From assembly GCA_017424405.1 (NCBI GenBank), contig JAFPAD010000037.1:1-38124 (forward strand): a stretch of 38,124 nucleotides of DNA. Reading direction: 5' to 3'. This document shows, piece by piece, positions 7,648 to 15,632 of the stretch (within the stretch, counting starts at the first letter, position 1; every line of letters starts with the position of its first letter). The notes below the pieces were generated by a model that saw only the letters and a program-made list of their open reading frames with translations, did no database searches and was not told the DNA's origin. The stretch comes from Alistipes sp. (GTDB taxonomy: Bacteria; Bacteroidota; Bacteroidia; Bacteroidales; Rikenellaceae). The position numbers and the translations under genes were made by a program.

Positions 7648-8094
7648 ATGACGATTATGAAAAAGGTTATTTCAGTTTTGGCAGTTTTATTACTTGCTTT
7701 GGGTGTAGCATGTGCGAGGGCGGATCGTCCAATTAAGGTTGAGGAGTTGCCTGCGGCATCGCAGAATTTACTTAAAACATATTTCTCCAATTCGAAAATA
7801 TCTTTTGCTAAGGTCGATGATGAGATTTTAACGAAGGAGTATGAAGTGATGCTTACCGACGGCACAAAAATCGAATTTGATGGAAAGGGCGATTGGGAGA
7901 GTATTGATTGCAAATATGGAGCCGTGCCTATGGCTATTGTCCCAAATCCAATCAAGGATTACATCACCAAGAACTATCCCGATGTGACACTCCTGAAGAT
8001 TGACCGCGACGGTCGCTATTATGAAGTGTCGCTGTCGAATCGCTTGGAGCTTAAATTCGACAAGAGCTTTAACTTAGTGGATATTGATAATTAA
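7648..8094 (+). CDS. PepSY-like periplasmic protein
   Basis: Small exported protein (148 residues) with a clear signal peptide (MKKVISVLAVLLLALGVACA) and two PepSY-like (DUF2874-type) repeats, about residues 30-80 and 92-148. The features are LPAASQNLLKTYF and IKDYITKNYPDVTLLKIDRDG, each followed by strands ending in LTDGTKIEFDGKGDW or LSNRLELKFDKSF. Members are periplasmic and are thought to bind or inhibit other proteins, but no activity is established here. Starts at 7648 (MTIMKK) and 7657 (MKK) are both possible and give the same mature protein. The gene stands alone; a weak -7-like AATTTTTG lies at 7601-7608. It ends at a bidirectional terminator. Confidence 0.85.
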   Translation: MTIMKKVISVLAVLLLALGVACARADRPIKVEELPAASQNLLKTYFSNSKISFAKVDDEILTKEYEVMLTDGTKIEFDGKGDWESIDCKYGAVPMAIVPNPIKDYITKNYPDVTLLKIDRDGRYYEVSLSNRLELKFDKSFNLVDIDN

Positions 8095-8169
8095 CGCCTC
8101 ACTATATTTAGGCGGGACTTTCCAACAGCTCTAACTAGGCTAAAGGCGAGGCGCCTAAAGAGGTTGTAA

Positions 8170-8207
8170 ACAATAAGCCTGTCCCTTCCAAGGGGCAGGC
8201 TTATTGT
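8170..8207. terminator. Strong bidirectional terminator between convergent genes
   Basis: Arms ACAATAAGCCTGTCCC and GGGGCAGGCTTATTGT (nearly perfect, 16 bp) with loop TTCCAA. It serves the PepSY-like gene from the left and the five-gene receptor/protease operon from the right. A smaller TTTAGGCG/CGCCTAAA pair precedes it near 8107-8158. Confidence 0.88.
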
Positions 8208-8230
8208 CTTTAGTATTGTAATAAATCCTT

Positions 8231-10450
8231 CTATTTCAAACGATTTATCGTCTGCTGAATCTCCTTTGAAAGTTCAACATCTGAAGTCTTTACACCTCGC
8301 AAACCTTCAACAATCTCCTGCTTGCGGTATGAGAGGTTAAACCAACCGAGTGCCTCAGCTGTGGCGATACGAATCTCGATAGGCTCATTCTCATCACCCA
8401 CCACAGCCAACATCTGTGGTACCTGGTCGTGGTATGTTGAGTTGCGGAATCCTCGTATTGCATTTATGCGGCTATTCGATTTAGCCTCTTTGTCGAACGC
8501 GCCCTCAACGTCGTCAGCCTTCATCTTCTGCGAGCGAGCGACACTCTTGCGGAATAGGTCAAAGTAACCCTTCTCAGGATAGTACGATGCTGCGATGGTC
8601 TTCTCCAATGCCTCCTCTACGGCAGCCTCAGGCATAATCTGCCACATTGAATTTAGGATAAATGCAACACGCTTATCCTCAGGGAAGTTCAACGCACGGT
8701 CGGCGCACTCATCCAAAAGCGACTCGTCACCAATCATCGAAGCGTAGCGTGATGCGTTACGACGTACCAACTCGTAGCTGTCGTACAACGCTTCGCTCAC
8801 TGCTGTCACGAACTCAGGGCATGCTCCGCCAAAGCGCGAGAGTAGCTTCAAGCACTCCATGCGTGTTGTTGCGTAGTTGCAAGTGCGATACTTGTTGAGC
8901 AACTCCTCTGCTGTGAGCTTGCCAGCGTCGGCAAGTGTACGCAACGCCAAGCTCTGCACGTCGGCATTAGGAGCCTGCATAAGTTCAACCCAATAGTTGA
9001 TATTCTTTACATTGTTAGCACGCTTGCCAACAAGTGACTTTGTCACCATCTCCTCGCGGAGTTTGTTGTCGTCGATTGGGGCGAAGTGGAATGCAGGGTC
9101 ACCAATGATGTGTCCCTCCAAAGTGGCAATCATGCGGTTGTATTGACCCACACGTACACCATTCGAGATGAGTCCGAGCATCTCGTAAGTCCAACGGTCC
9201 TGCAATACATTTACAGTGTTACCCTGTGCTACAACCGTGCGACCACGACCGAAGATGTAGCTACCTGCAACATAGCCCTCCTTGTGGAATGAGCCGTTGT
9301 AGCAAGCATTGAACATCACAAATCGAGGCATAGGACGCAACTTGTTTATCTCCTCCAATACCAAATCATCTTCGTTTGCGGCAGCCTTCTGTGTTGGGTT
9401 GTCGAACTCCTCGAAGAACTTGTCGGTGAGGCGATACTTCTCCTTGAAGTAAGCCTTCGCACCTGGTAGGTCGCCATCTTTCTTGCGCTGCTCACGACGT
9501 AGATAGTAATATACCTCATCACGCAAAGCTGCTACACGACGCTCAAAGCCCTCTACTGGGTCTGTGCCATCTAAGTGCTGCTTGTCGGGTGAGCCGTGCT
9601 CGTTGAAGAGCATTACATCTACCTCGGCACGCTCAATCTGGTCGAAGAGCTGCTCCTTAGCATTTCGCATGCGGAAGTTGAGCTGTGTGAGCTGTGCCAT
9701 ATCGTTGCGCTCCGAGAGCTGTGGGAACATCTCGTCGATAGCCAAACGCTCGTCCATCCATGCAACCAAGCAGTCTGAGTTGTAGGCAGCTCCGGCGTAT
9801 GTTACCACATAGTCAATCTTCTCGTTGCGACGGCGTTCTGCCACAACCTTGCGCAAGTAACGGCTAATCTCCTTGTACTTGTCGCCACCCATCTGCTCAG
9901 GGTAGATGATACGACCTGAGTAGAATGTAGGATTAAGCTGCTGAGGAGAGTTCTCGGCAAGTTTATAGTAGTAACGCAATGAGTTTACCGAGTCGCGCTT
10001 GATGAACTCCAACTCAAGGTTTAGGTCATCGTAGAAACGATCCGACGTAACGGCTGTCTCCTCGATAGGGAAGCGGCTCTCGTTCATCTTGAAGGCGGTG
10101 GTCATGTGCTGGGCATTTTGTATGCTCACGTATGGCACATCGCCAATGAATACAACACCCTCAAGTGGCATCTTATTTAGATTCTTCTTGTATAGCTTCT
10201 TCAACTCTTCGCGAATCTGCTCAGGCGAATCCCATTGAGCCGAGAGTGTAAATACAGCCAAGTTGTCGCGATCAAGTGCTGCACGATAGGCTTTTACCTC
10301 AGATTGACACTTACTGTATGTCTCGCTGTCAATAACGATAGCAAACGATGTAGGGTGTTTAGCTGCTGGCTTTTCAATGGTAGGCTTTGCCGCAACCGAT
10401 ACGCCAAATGTTACTATCGAGAGTGCTACGGTTAAAAATATTTTTCTCAT
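8231..10450 (-). CDS. C25-like (gingipain/caspase-fold) cysteine peptidase homologue with HEAT-type C-terminus, copy 2
   Basis: Exported protein of 739 residues (signal peptide, cleavage near residue 21). The N-terminal half resembles clan CD peptidases of family C25: VVFIGDVPYV (about 99-108), SDRFYDD (136-142), a YSGRI strand, then the putative catalytic His285 in VMLFNEHGS and Cys383 in FVMFNACYNGSF, each at the end of a hydrophobic strand as in the caspase/gingipain fold. Residues about 485-739 are alpha-helical HEAT-like repeats (LALRTLADAGKLTAEELL and similar). It is a paralogue of the gene just upstream (6-nt gap). It has lost the GHG motif present there near residue 216, having AGAAYNS instead. 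AAGGAG precedes the ATG. The substrate is unknown; activity is inferred from the retained His/Cys pair. Confidence 0.8.
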   Translation of the reverse strand: MRKIFLTVALSIVTFGVSVAAKPTIEKPAAKHPTSFAIVIDSETYSKCQSEVKAYRAALDRDNLAVFTLSAQWDSPEQIREELKKLYKKNLNKMPLEGVVFIGDVPYVSIQNAQHMTTAFKMNESRFPIEETAVTSDRFYDDLNLELEFIKRDSVNSLRYYYKLAENSPQQLNPTFYSGRIIYPEQMGGDKYKEISRYLRKVVAERRRNEKIDYVVTYAGAAYNSDCLVAWMDERLAIDEMFPQLSERNDMAQLTQLNFRMRNAKEQLFDQIERAEVDVMLFNEHGSPDKQHLDGTDPVEGFERRVAALRDEVYYYLRREQRKKDGDLPGAKAYFKEKYRLTDKFFEEFDNPTQKAAANEDDLVLEEINKLRPMPRFVMFNACYNGSFHKEGYVAGSYIFGRGRTVVAQGNTVNVLQDRWTYEMLGLISNGVRVGQYNRMIATLEGHIIGDPAFHFAPIDDNKLREEMVTKSLVGKRANNVKNINYWVELMQAPNADVQSLALRTLADAGKLTAEELLNKYRTCNYATTRMECLKLLSRFGGACPEFVTAVSEALYDSYELVRRNASRYASMIGDESLLDECADRALNFPEDKRVAFILNSMWQIMPEAAVEEALEKTIAASYYPEKGYFDLFRKSVARSQKMKADDVEGAFDKEAKSNSRINAIRGFRNSTYHDQVPQMLAVVGDENEPIEIRIATAEALGWFNLSYRKQEIVEGLRGVKTSDVELSKEIQQTINRLK

Positions 10451-10456
10451 AACTCC

Positions 10457-12640
10457 TTACTTTTTTGATGTTAAGCGTGAATAAGCACGTGTCACTTCAC
10501 GAGTAAGCTCCTCCGACATGCCACCCTTCTCCAACAATTGTTTACATGTAGCAGCAATCTGCTCCTTATTAACCGAGATGTTAAACCAAGCCAACGCCTC
10601 AGCCATCAATACGCGAATCTTCTCACTCTCGTTCTCGTCAGAGAGAATCTTGCAGAAGGTGTCGGTGAATTGGTGGTAAGGGTGATTCTTCAACGCCGAG
10701 ATGTAGAACTGACGCCACTTGTCGGTTGTGTCGGTGAACTTACGCAGATGCGATGGCTCGCCGTTGTCGGCAGTCTTCTGATCAACGTAGCGAAGAATCT
10801 CCTCCTTGTAGCGGTCGGCATTGTGGAACGAAGCCTTCTCAAAACGCTTCTCAATAGCAGCCAATACCTTGTCGCGGTCGAAGCTCGCCAAAGCAAACGT
10901 AGTCTGGAACATCACACGAATAGAGTTGTTGTCCTTGATGTATGACTCGATAAGCAATGGAATGAAATCATCGTCACCCACCTGACCCATGCGAGTTACG
11001 GCAATACGACGAATGAACTCATACTCATCGCTCCATGCCTTCATCAAAATCTTCTTGTAGTTCTCGTCGTCCAAACGCTCTGAAAGACGCATAGCAGTAC
11101 CTCGAACCACAGCGTATGGTGACTGCATGTACTTCTGAAGCAACAACTCCGATGTGCCCTCGTAATCGAGCTCTATCAAGCGAGTCATGGCCAAGCACTG
11201 CATGTCAGGAAGCTCGTGAGAGAGCTGCTCAACCCAATATTTTGGGTCGTTGTTGTGTACATTGGCGTTGATGTTATACTTCTGGGCATCAGGCGAGTAG
11301 AACGCAAGTGTTGGGTCGCCATGGATATGCGACTCAAGAATGTTGATATACTTTGCCCAAACGCCCACACGTGCGCCATAGCCGAGCAAGCCCATCAAAT
11401 CGTAAGAGGTCTTGTCCTGCAATACGTTTACGCTATTAGCCCAGCCGATAACAGTCTTACCCTCCGAGAAGATAAACTTACCAGCGATATAGTCATCGTT
11501 GCGGAAGTCACCGTTGAAGCAAGCATCGAAGAAAATCATGCGCACATTCGAGCGAATGTCGTTAATCTCCTCCAAAATGATACCCTGCTTAAGCTCAAGG
11601 ATAGAATCCTTCTCAATCAAAGCCACCTCGTTAGCATTCAAGTGCCACTTCACAGAGTCCAAACCCCACTGATCCGCCAACTTATTTGCCGATGCAGGGC
11701 TACGACGATAGTACTCGCGCAAACGATATTCCATTTGTTCGATGTGCTCGTCGGTGCTCGATGTGTGAGGGTCACCTGAAATATACATACGGAAGTAATC
11801 GCCGTGCTGGTGGTAAATCATGAAGTCCAATTCCTCACGACGCATTTCGCGTATGCAGTCATACTTTGTGTATGGCTCCATGGTGTAGCGTGTAAAACGA
11901 GCGCTGTTGCGGTGCTTGAAGCGATCGCCAAACTGCTCATTTACAATCTGCTGCTCGCTACGCCATGCAACAAGCGAGTTAGAGTGTGAGCCGTGACCAG
12001 TGTATGAAAGGAATTGGTCAAACTCATTCTTCGATTTGTGCTCTGCCACAGCCTTCTTGAGGTATGCCGAGATCTGCGTGTAAGGATCACCGTTGCTCTT
12101 TTGAGGCTTGATACGTGCAGAGTAGATGTCGCACTCGATGTATTGAGGAGAGAGTGGATTCATCGCAAAGAAGTGCATTAAACCCTGTGCAGGGTGCTCC
12201 TCCATGCGGTCGAATACCAAGTCAAAGTCGTCGTAATAACGGTCTGAAGGTACCGAGCAATCCTCCACAGCATGCTTGCGCTCGTCCATCTTAAAGGCGG
12301 TAGTCAAGTGCTGTGCGCGCTGCACCATTGGGATTGGAATATCGCCAATGAAGACGCAACCCTCCAACTTATGCTCCTTGTGCAATGCGATAAGTTGCTG
12401 GCGCACCTGCTCAGGAGACTCCCAATTTGCTGCTACGATGAACGTTGGCAGACCCTCTGCCTCGATTGTTTGCTTGTAGAGATCCACCTCAGCACGACAC
12501 TTGTCAAGCGAGGTGTTATCAATAATCACGGCAAACGAGGTTGCACCCTCTACCGAAGGCTTCTCGATGTGCTGTGCATGCGACATAGTCGCAAAACATA
12601 GCATTGCCGTAGCAAAAATGGTTTTATAAATTCTCATCAT
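10457..12640 (-). CDS. C25-like (gingipain/caspase-fold) cysteine peptidase homologue with HEAT-type C-terminus, copy 1
   Basis: Exported 727-residue paralogue of the next gene. The frame opens at a TTG (12658), but ATG codons at 12640 and 12637 directly precede the signal peptide (MRIYKTIFATAMLCFATMSHA), so I start at 12640. Motifs in order: CVFIGDIPIP (95-104), SDRYYDD (132-138), SYTGHGSHS (212-220), LDFMIYHQHGD (271-281, His279) and MIFFDACFNGDF (368-379, Cys374). The last closely resembles the gingipain cysteine motif DVACVNGDF. The YTGHG motif is what gingipains use for the catalytic His, yet here a second HG lies nearer the Cys and is the one shared by both paralogues. HEAT-like helices fill about residues 470-727. 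Likely periplasmic or surface; substrate unknown. Confidence 0.8.
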   Translation of the reverse strand: MMRIYKTIFATAMLCFATMSHAQHIEKPSVEGATSFAVIIDNTSLDKCRAEVDLYKQTIEAEGLPTFIVAANWESPEQVRQQLIALHKEHKLEGCVFIGDIPIPMVQRAQHLTTAFKMDERKHAVEDCSVPSDRYYDDFDLVFDRMEEHPAQGLMHFFAMNPLSPQYIECDIYSARIKPQKSNGDPYTQISAYLKKAVAEHKSKNEFDQFLSYTGHGSHSNSLVAWRSEQQIVNEQFGDRFKHRNSARFTRYTMEPYTKYDCIREMRREELDFMIYHQHGDYFRMYISGDPHTSSTDEHIEQMEYRLREYYRRSPASANKLADQWGLDSVKWHLNANEVALIEKDSILELKQGIILEEINDIRSNVRMIFFDACFNGDFRNDDYIAGKFIFSEGKTVIGWANSVNVLQDKTSYDLMGLLGYGARVGVWAKYINILESHIHGDPTLAFYSPDAQKYNINANVHNNDPKYWVEQLSHELPDMQCLAMTRLIELDYEGTSELLLQKYMQSPYAVVRGTAMRLSERLDDENYKKILMKAWSDEYEFIRRIAVTRMGQVGDDDFIPLLIESYIKDNNSIRVMFQTTFALASFDRDKVLAAIEKRFEKASFHNADRYKEEILRYVDQKTADNGEPSHLRKFTDTTDKWRQFYISALKNHPYHQFTDTFCKILSDENESEKIRVLMAEALAWFNISVNKEQIAATCKQLLEKGGMSEELTREVTRAYSRLTSKK

Positions 12641-12657
12641 ATTGTCGTTACACCTCA

Positions 12658-12687
12658 AAAGCCACCCCTCTTGCGAAGGGTTGCTTT
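12658..12687 (-). terminator. Intercistronic hairpin between the outer-membrane barrel gene and the first peptidase gene
   Basis: On the minus strand AAAGC...CCCTTC, loop, GAGGGG...GCTTT, followed by only a short T run. It could act as a weak terminator or a processing/stabilising hairpin, lowering peptidase expression relative to the receptor genes. Confidence 0.4.
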
Positions 12688-12707
12688 GGGTAGAAATTTA
12701 TTTAATT

Positions 12708-14294
12708 TTAGAAGGTCAAACCTGCCTTAACGACTACGAATGTTCTGTTGCCGAAAGTGTAATCCTTAGGGCATGATGTAGCCTTTGTGTAGTCGATAGT
12801 AGCCGACACGAAGAGTGATGAGTTATCACCGATGATACCCTTGCGTGTGTAGCTTACCTCGCCACCCAATGAGTAGGCGTTGTTGAGCAAGAAGTGGTAG
12901 TCGCGAAGTACCATGTCGGTGTAAATCAATGTCTCAGCATGGTTGCCTGTGTAGTTGCGTGAACCACCGAGGTTGTTCTTCACGCCTCCGTTAGCACTTA
13001 CCAAGATCATGTTCTCACCGAATGAGAAGTTCTTCTTTACATTTGCCTTTACGTAGAGGTTCTCAACCTGCTGTTCGCTTGTAGGCAAGTAGTAGATCTC
13101 CTCCAACTTCTCATAGTTTACGTCCAAACCTGCCAACCAGCTATAAGCGTTGTCGTTGCCGAAGTTCATGTAGTCGAGGTTGAAGTTTACCTGCTTAGTA
13201 GAGAAGTTTGAGCGAATGTTCTTCGAGAGGATAACCCACTTAGCCACCTCGTGAGAGTTGTCCCATACCTGAACATACTCGATACCATCGATGCTGCGGT
13301 CGTAGTAATTAGCCTTAGCAAACATGGCGTTGTTCTTGTTCAACTGCCACTTGAGGTTTGCCGAGAAGTCCCACATGTTCTCCTTAGTTGTGCCGATCTT
13401 CTTAGGCTGAGTGTAGTTGTTGTTCACATCTTCAACAGCGAATGCATACTTTGCTGAGAGGAGCAACGAGAGGTTCTCGCCAGCGAATGAATACTGCAAG
13501 CCGCCACCCAAAGAGTTTGCGTTGTAGTCACGCAATCCTGAGAGTGCGCCACCGCCAATCTCACCAGCATCGTAGAAGCCAGGAGCTACCACCTCCCATA
13601 CAGGCTGAGTCTTCATGCTCACTGAGTTAGAAGCTGTACCATCCTCACGACGTGAGTAGTACTGGAAGTTAGCACCAATAGCGTGCTTGTTAGCCTTGAA
13701 CACCAATGAAGGAGTCACGGTGAACTTCGACATCAAGACATTTGGACGAGGGTCCATCTGCTTTGCGCCCTGTGCATTCTCATAATCCATGCCCAAACCG
13801 ATAATCCAGTGGTCACCCAATACAGGTGTTGCACCCTTCATGCCGAGCTTGTAGCTCTGGTTAATCCAGTCGCTGAGGTTCTGGTCAGCAATATAGAAAG
13901 GAGTACCGCGCAATGGGTCGATAAGCGAAGCATTGAACGATGCGTCGCGCTCCTTCTCATGTGAATAGTCGAAATAACCCCAAAGGAACATGCCCTTCAA
14001 GTTTTTCATCTCACCACCACCGTCAGTTGAGAAACCGTAGCTGGTGTTGTGCTTACCAAGCTGAGTGTGCTTGAAATCACCCTTTGTAGAGTTGTAGTTG
14101 ATACCGAGCTGGCTGTAGTAATCCATCTGGTCGAGCTGAGCACCCGCAGCATTGTCGGTATTTGAGAACCAAAGGCTCTCCATCTTTTTACGTTCGATGT
14201 TCTGCAAAGAACTTTCCTCCTGCTGAGCCAACGCCATAGTTGAAATAAGCGTCAGAGCAAGAGCTAAAAATGTAAATTTATTTATGTTTTTCAT
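12708..14294 (-). CDS. Outer-membrane beta-barrel protein (DUF6850-like)
   Basis: Exported 528-residue protein with a signal peptide (MKNINKFTFLALALTLISTMALA) and long runs of alternating polar/hydrophobic residues ending in an aromatic (VVVKAGLTF), typical of an outer-membrane barrel. I associate it with the DUF6850 family, which in Bacteroidales sits beside DUF4876 lipoproteins and TonB-dependent receptors; that assignment is from memory and moderately sure. No catalytic motif is visible. It is the third gene of the operon, 24 nt after the lipoprotein gene. It may act as an accessory porin or as a partner of the receptor. Confidence 0.75.
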   Translation of the reverse strand: MKNINKFTFLALALTLISTMALAQQEESSLQNIERKKMESLWFSNTDNAAGAQLDQMDYYSQLGINYNSTKGDFKHTQLGKHNTSYGFSTDGGGEMKNLKGMFLWGYFDYSHEKERDASFNASLIDPLRGTPFYIADQNLSDWINQSYKLGMKGATPVLGDHWIIGLGMDYENAQGAKQMDPRPNVLMSKFTVTPSLVFKANKHAIGANFQYYSRREDGTASNSVSMKTQPVWEVVAPGFYDAGEIGGGALSGLRDYNANSLGGGLQYSFAGENLSLLLSAKYAFAVEDVNNNYTQPKKIGTTKENMWDFSANLKWQLNKNNAMFAKANYYDRSIDGIEYVQVWDNSHEVAKWVILSKNIRSNFSTKQVNFNLDYMNFGNDNAYSWLAGLDVNYEKLEEIYYLPTSEQQVENLYVKANVKKNFSFGENMILVSANGGVKNNLGGSRNYTGNHAETLIYTDMVLRDYHFLLNNAYSLGGEVSYTRKGIIGDNSSLFVSATIDYTKATSCPKDYTFGNRTFVVVKAGLTF

Positions 14295-14318
14295 AATTCT
14301 GTCTCATTTTCAGTTAAA

Positions 14319-15614
14319 CTACTCTGAAACTTTACCGCCCCATGCTGGACGACCTACGTTGTGGCGACGAATTGTTGGGTCGCTGCATACCTCGAAGTCG
14401 GCAGTTGAGTTGTTGGTATCCTGGAAAATAGGTGTACCATCTGCGCGGTAGCTGTCAATCTTACGAGCTACGCTCTTACCGTTGTAGAAACCATCAACTG
14501 ATGCCGCACCTGAGTCCAATACACCAGGGATACGCTTCATGTTCAAGTCGTTAGATGTAGGAATACACTCCACAGCATCCAAAATATCCTCAATAGGAAT
14601 ACGTGCATACTGCTGACCTGATGAACCTACCTGAGCCGATGTTGTTACACCCTCTTGCCAATAGTCTGAGCCAAATTCCAAATTCTTACCAGGCTGATAG
14701 AGCGCCATAGCAGGACCATCAACTGTTACCATCCACATCATCTTGTTGATATAGCCTGACCAGAATACGTATGGCACGTCAGGAATCTCAGCGTTAATAC
14801 GCTGCTGATTACCTGTCCAGCACTCGAAATCTACGCTTGTAGTAGAGTTTACAATCGAAGTGCCACCTGAAATCTCAATGTGGTTGGCAGCCTCCTGTGC
14901 AAATACGATTGACTCGCCTGGAGCCAAAGGATAGTCGTCGCCATCACCCTTAATCTGCCATACAGTAACGGCATATGCATAATTGTCTACGCCATCAACA
15001 GCTGGCCACTCTGGAAGAGTTGGAGTAGGAAACTCAGGAACCAAGTTAGCAAAGCACAAATGGTCGAGGTAAATTACCTTATTGGTGTTGTTGTAAACCT
15101 CATAGAACTGGTCACGGAAGTACCAACCCTCAGAACCTGCATAGAACAACTCCTTGAAAACAAGTGGAGAGTCCTTGATAATAGGAGTAATCAATACCTC
15201 AGAAGTAGAAGCCGCAGCCTCCTCCACTGATACATTCTTTGTGAATGGGGCATTCTGAGCCAAACCGTTGAGGATATAGTTGATACCCTCCTCTGATGGC
15301 TGGATACTGCGTACAACGACATTATAGATACCAGGGATAACACTTGCCTGAGCGATACCATCGGCGTTAATTGTAGCCTTAGTCTCAATCTGCTCGGCGA
15401 AGTTTACAAATGTTACGTCGAGGTTCTGGTACCAATCTGCTGGTGCTGCAACCTTATCACCCTCAGATGTTGTCAATTCGCGGATATTAACCTTATAAGC
15501 AACATCGATGAGCTCCACAATCTCAGCCTCGCGTGCCTCGTTCATCATCTCGGCGCACGATGTAGCAAAGAGCATTGTTGTGAAAGCTGCTATGTAATAA
15601 ATATATCTTTTCAT
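14319..15614 (-). CDS. DUF4876-like lipoprotein
   Basis: Lipoprotein of 431 residues with a clear lipobox (FATSC, Cys20), so anchored in the outer membrane and possibly surface-exposed. Residues about 40-150 look like an Ig/carboxypeptidase-regulatory-type strand domain (LDVTFVNFAEQIETKATINADG). The larger C-terminal part contains VFKELFYAGSEGWYFRDQFY and EVYNNTNKVIYLDHLCFA, which resemble a lamin-tail-like sandwich as found in DUF4876 proteins. It occupies the position that SusD-type lipoproteins hold beside TonB-dependent receptors but shows none of the SusD helical repeats. I infer it is the substrate-capturing partner of the receptor, from which it is separated by 18 nt. Confidence 0.75.
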   Translation of the reverse strand: MKRYIYYIAAFTTMLFATSCAEMMNEAREAEIVELIDVAYKVNIRELTTSEGDKVAAPADWYQNLDVTFVNFAEQIETKATINADGIAQASVIPGIYNVVVRSIQPSEEGINYILNGLAQNAPFTKNVSVEEAAASTSEVLITPIIKDSPLVFKELFYAGSEGWYFRDQFYEVYNNTNKVIYLDHLCFANLVPEFPTPTLPEWPAVDGVDNYAYAVTVWQIKGDGDDYPLAPGESIVFAQEAANHIEISGGTSIVNSTTSVDFECWTGNQQRINAEIPDVPYVFWSGYINKMMWMVTVDGPAMALYQPGKNLEFGSDYWQEGVTTSAQVGSSGQQYARIPIEDILDAVECIPTSNDLNMKRIPGVLDSGAASVDGFYNGKSVARKIDSYRADGTPIFQDTNNSTADFEVCSDPTIRRHNVGRPAWGGKVSE

Positions 15615-15632
15615 ACTCTTCTTACTTGTTTA

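Noticed and set aside
12641..12658. TTG start for the first peptidase gene
   Set aside because: It adds six residues before a complete signal peptide, and two ATG codons are available at 12640 and 12637.
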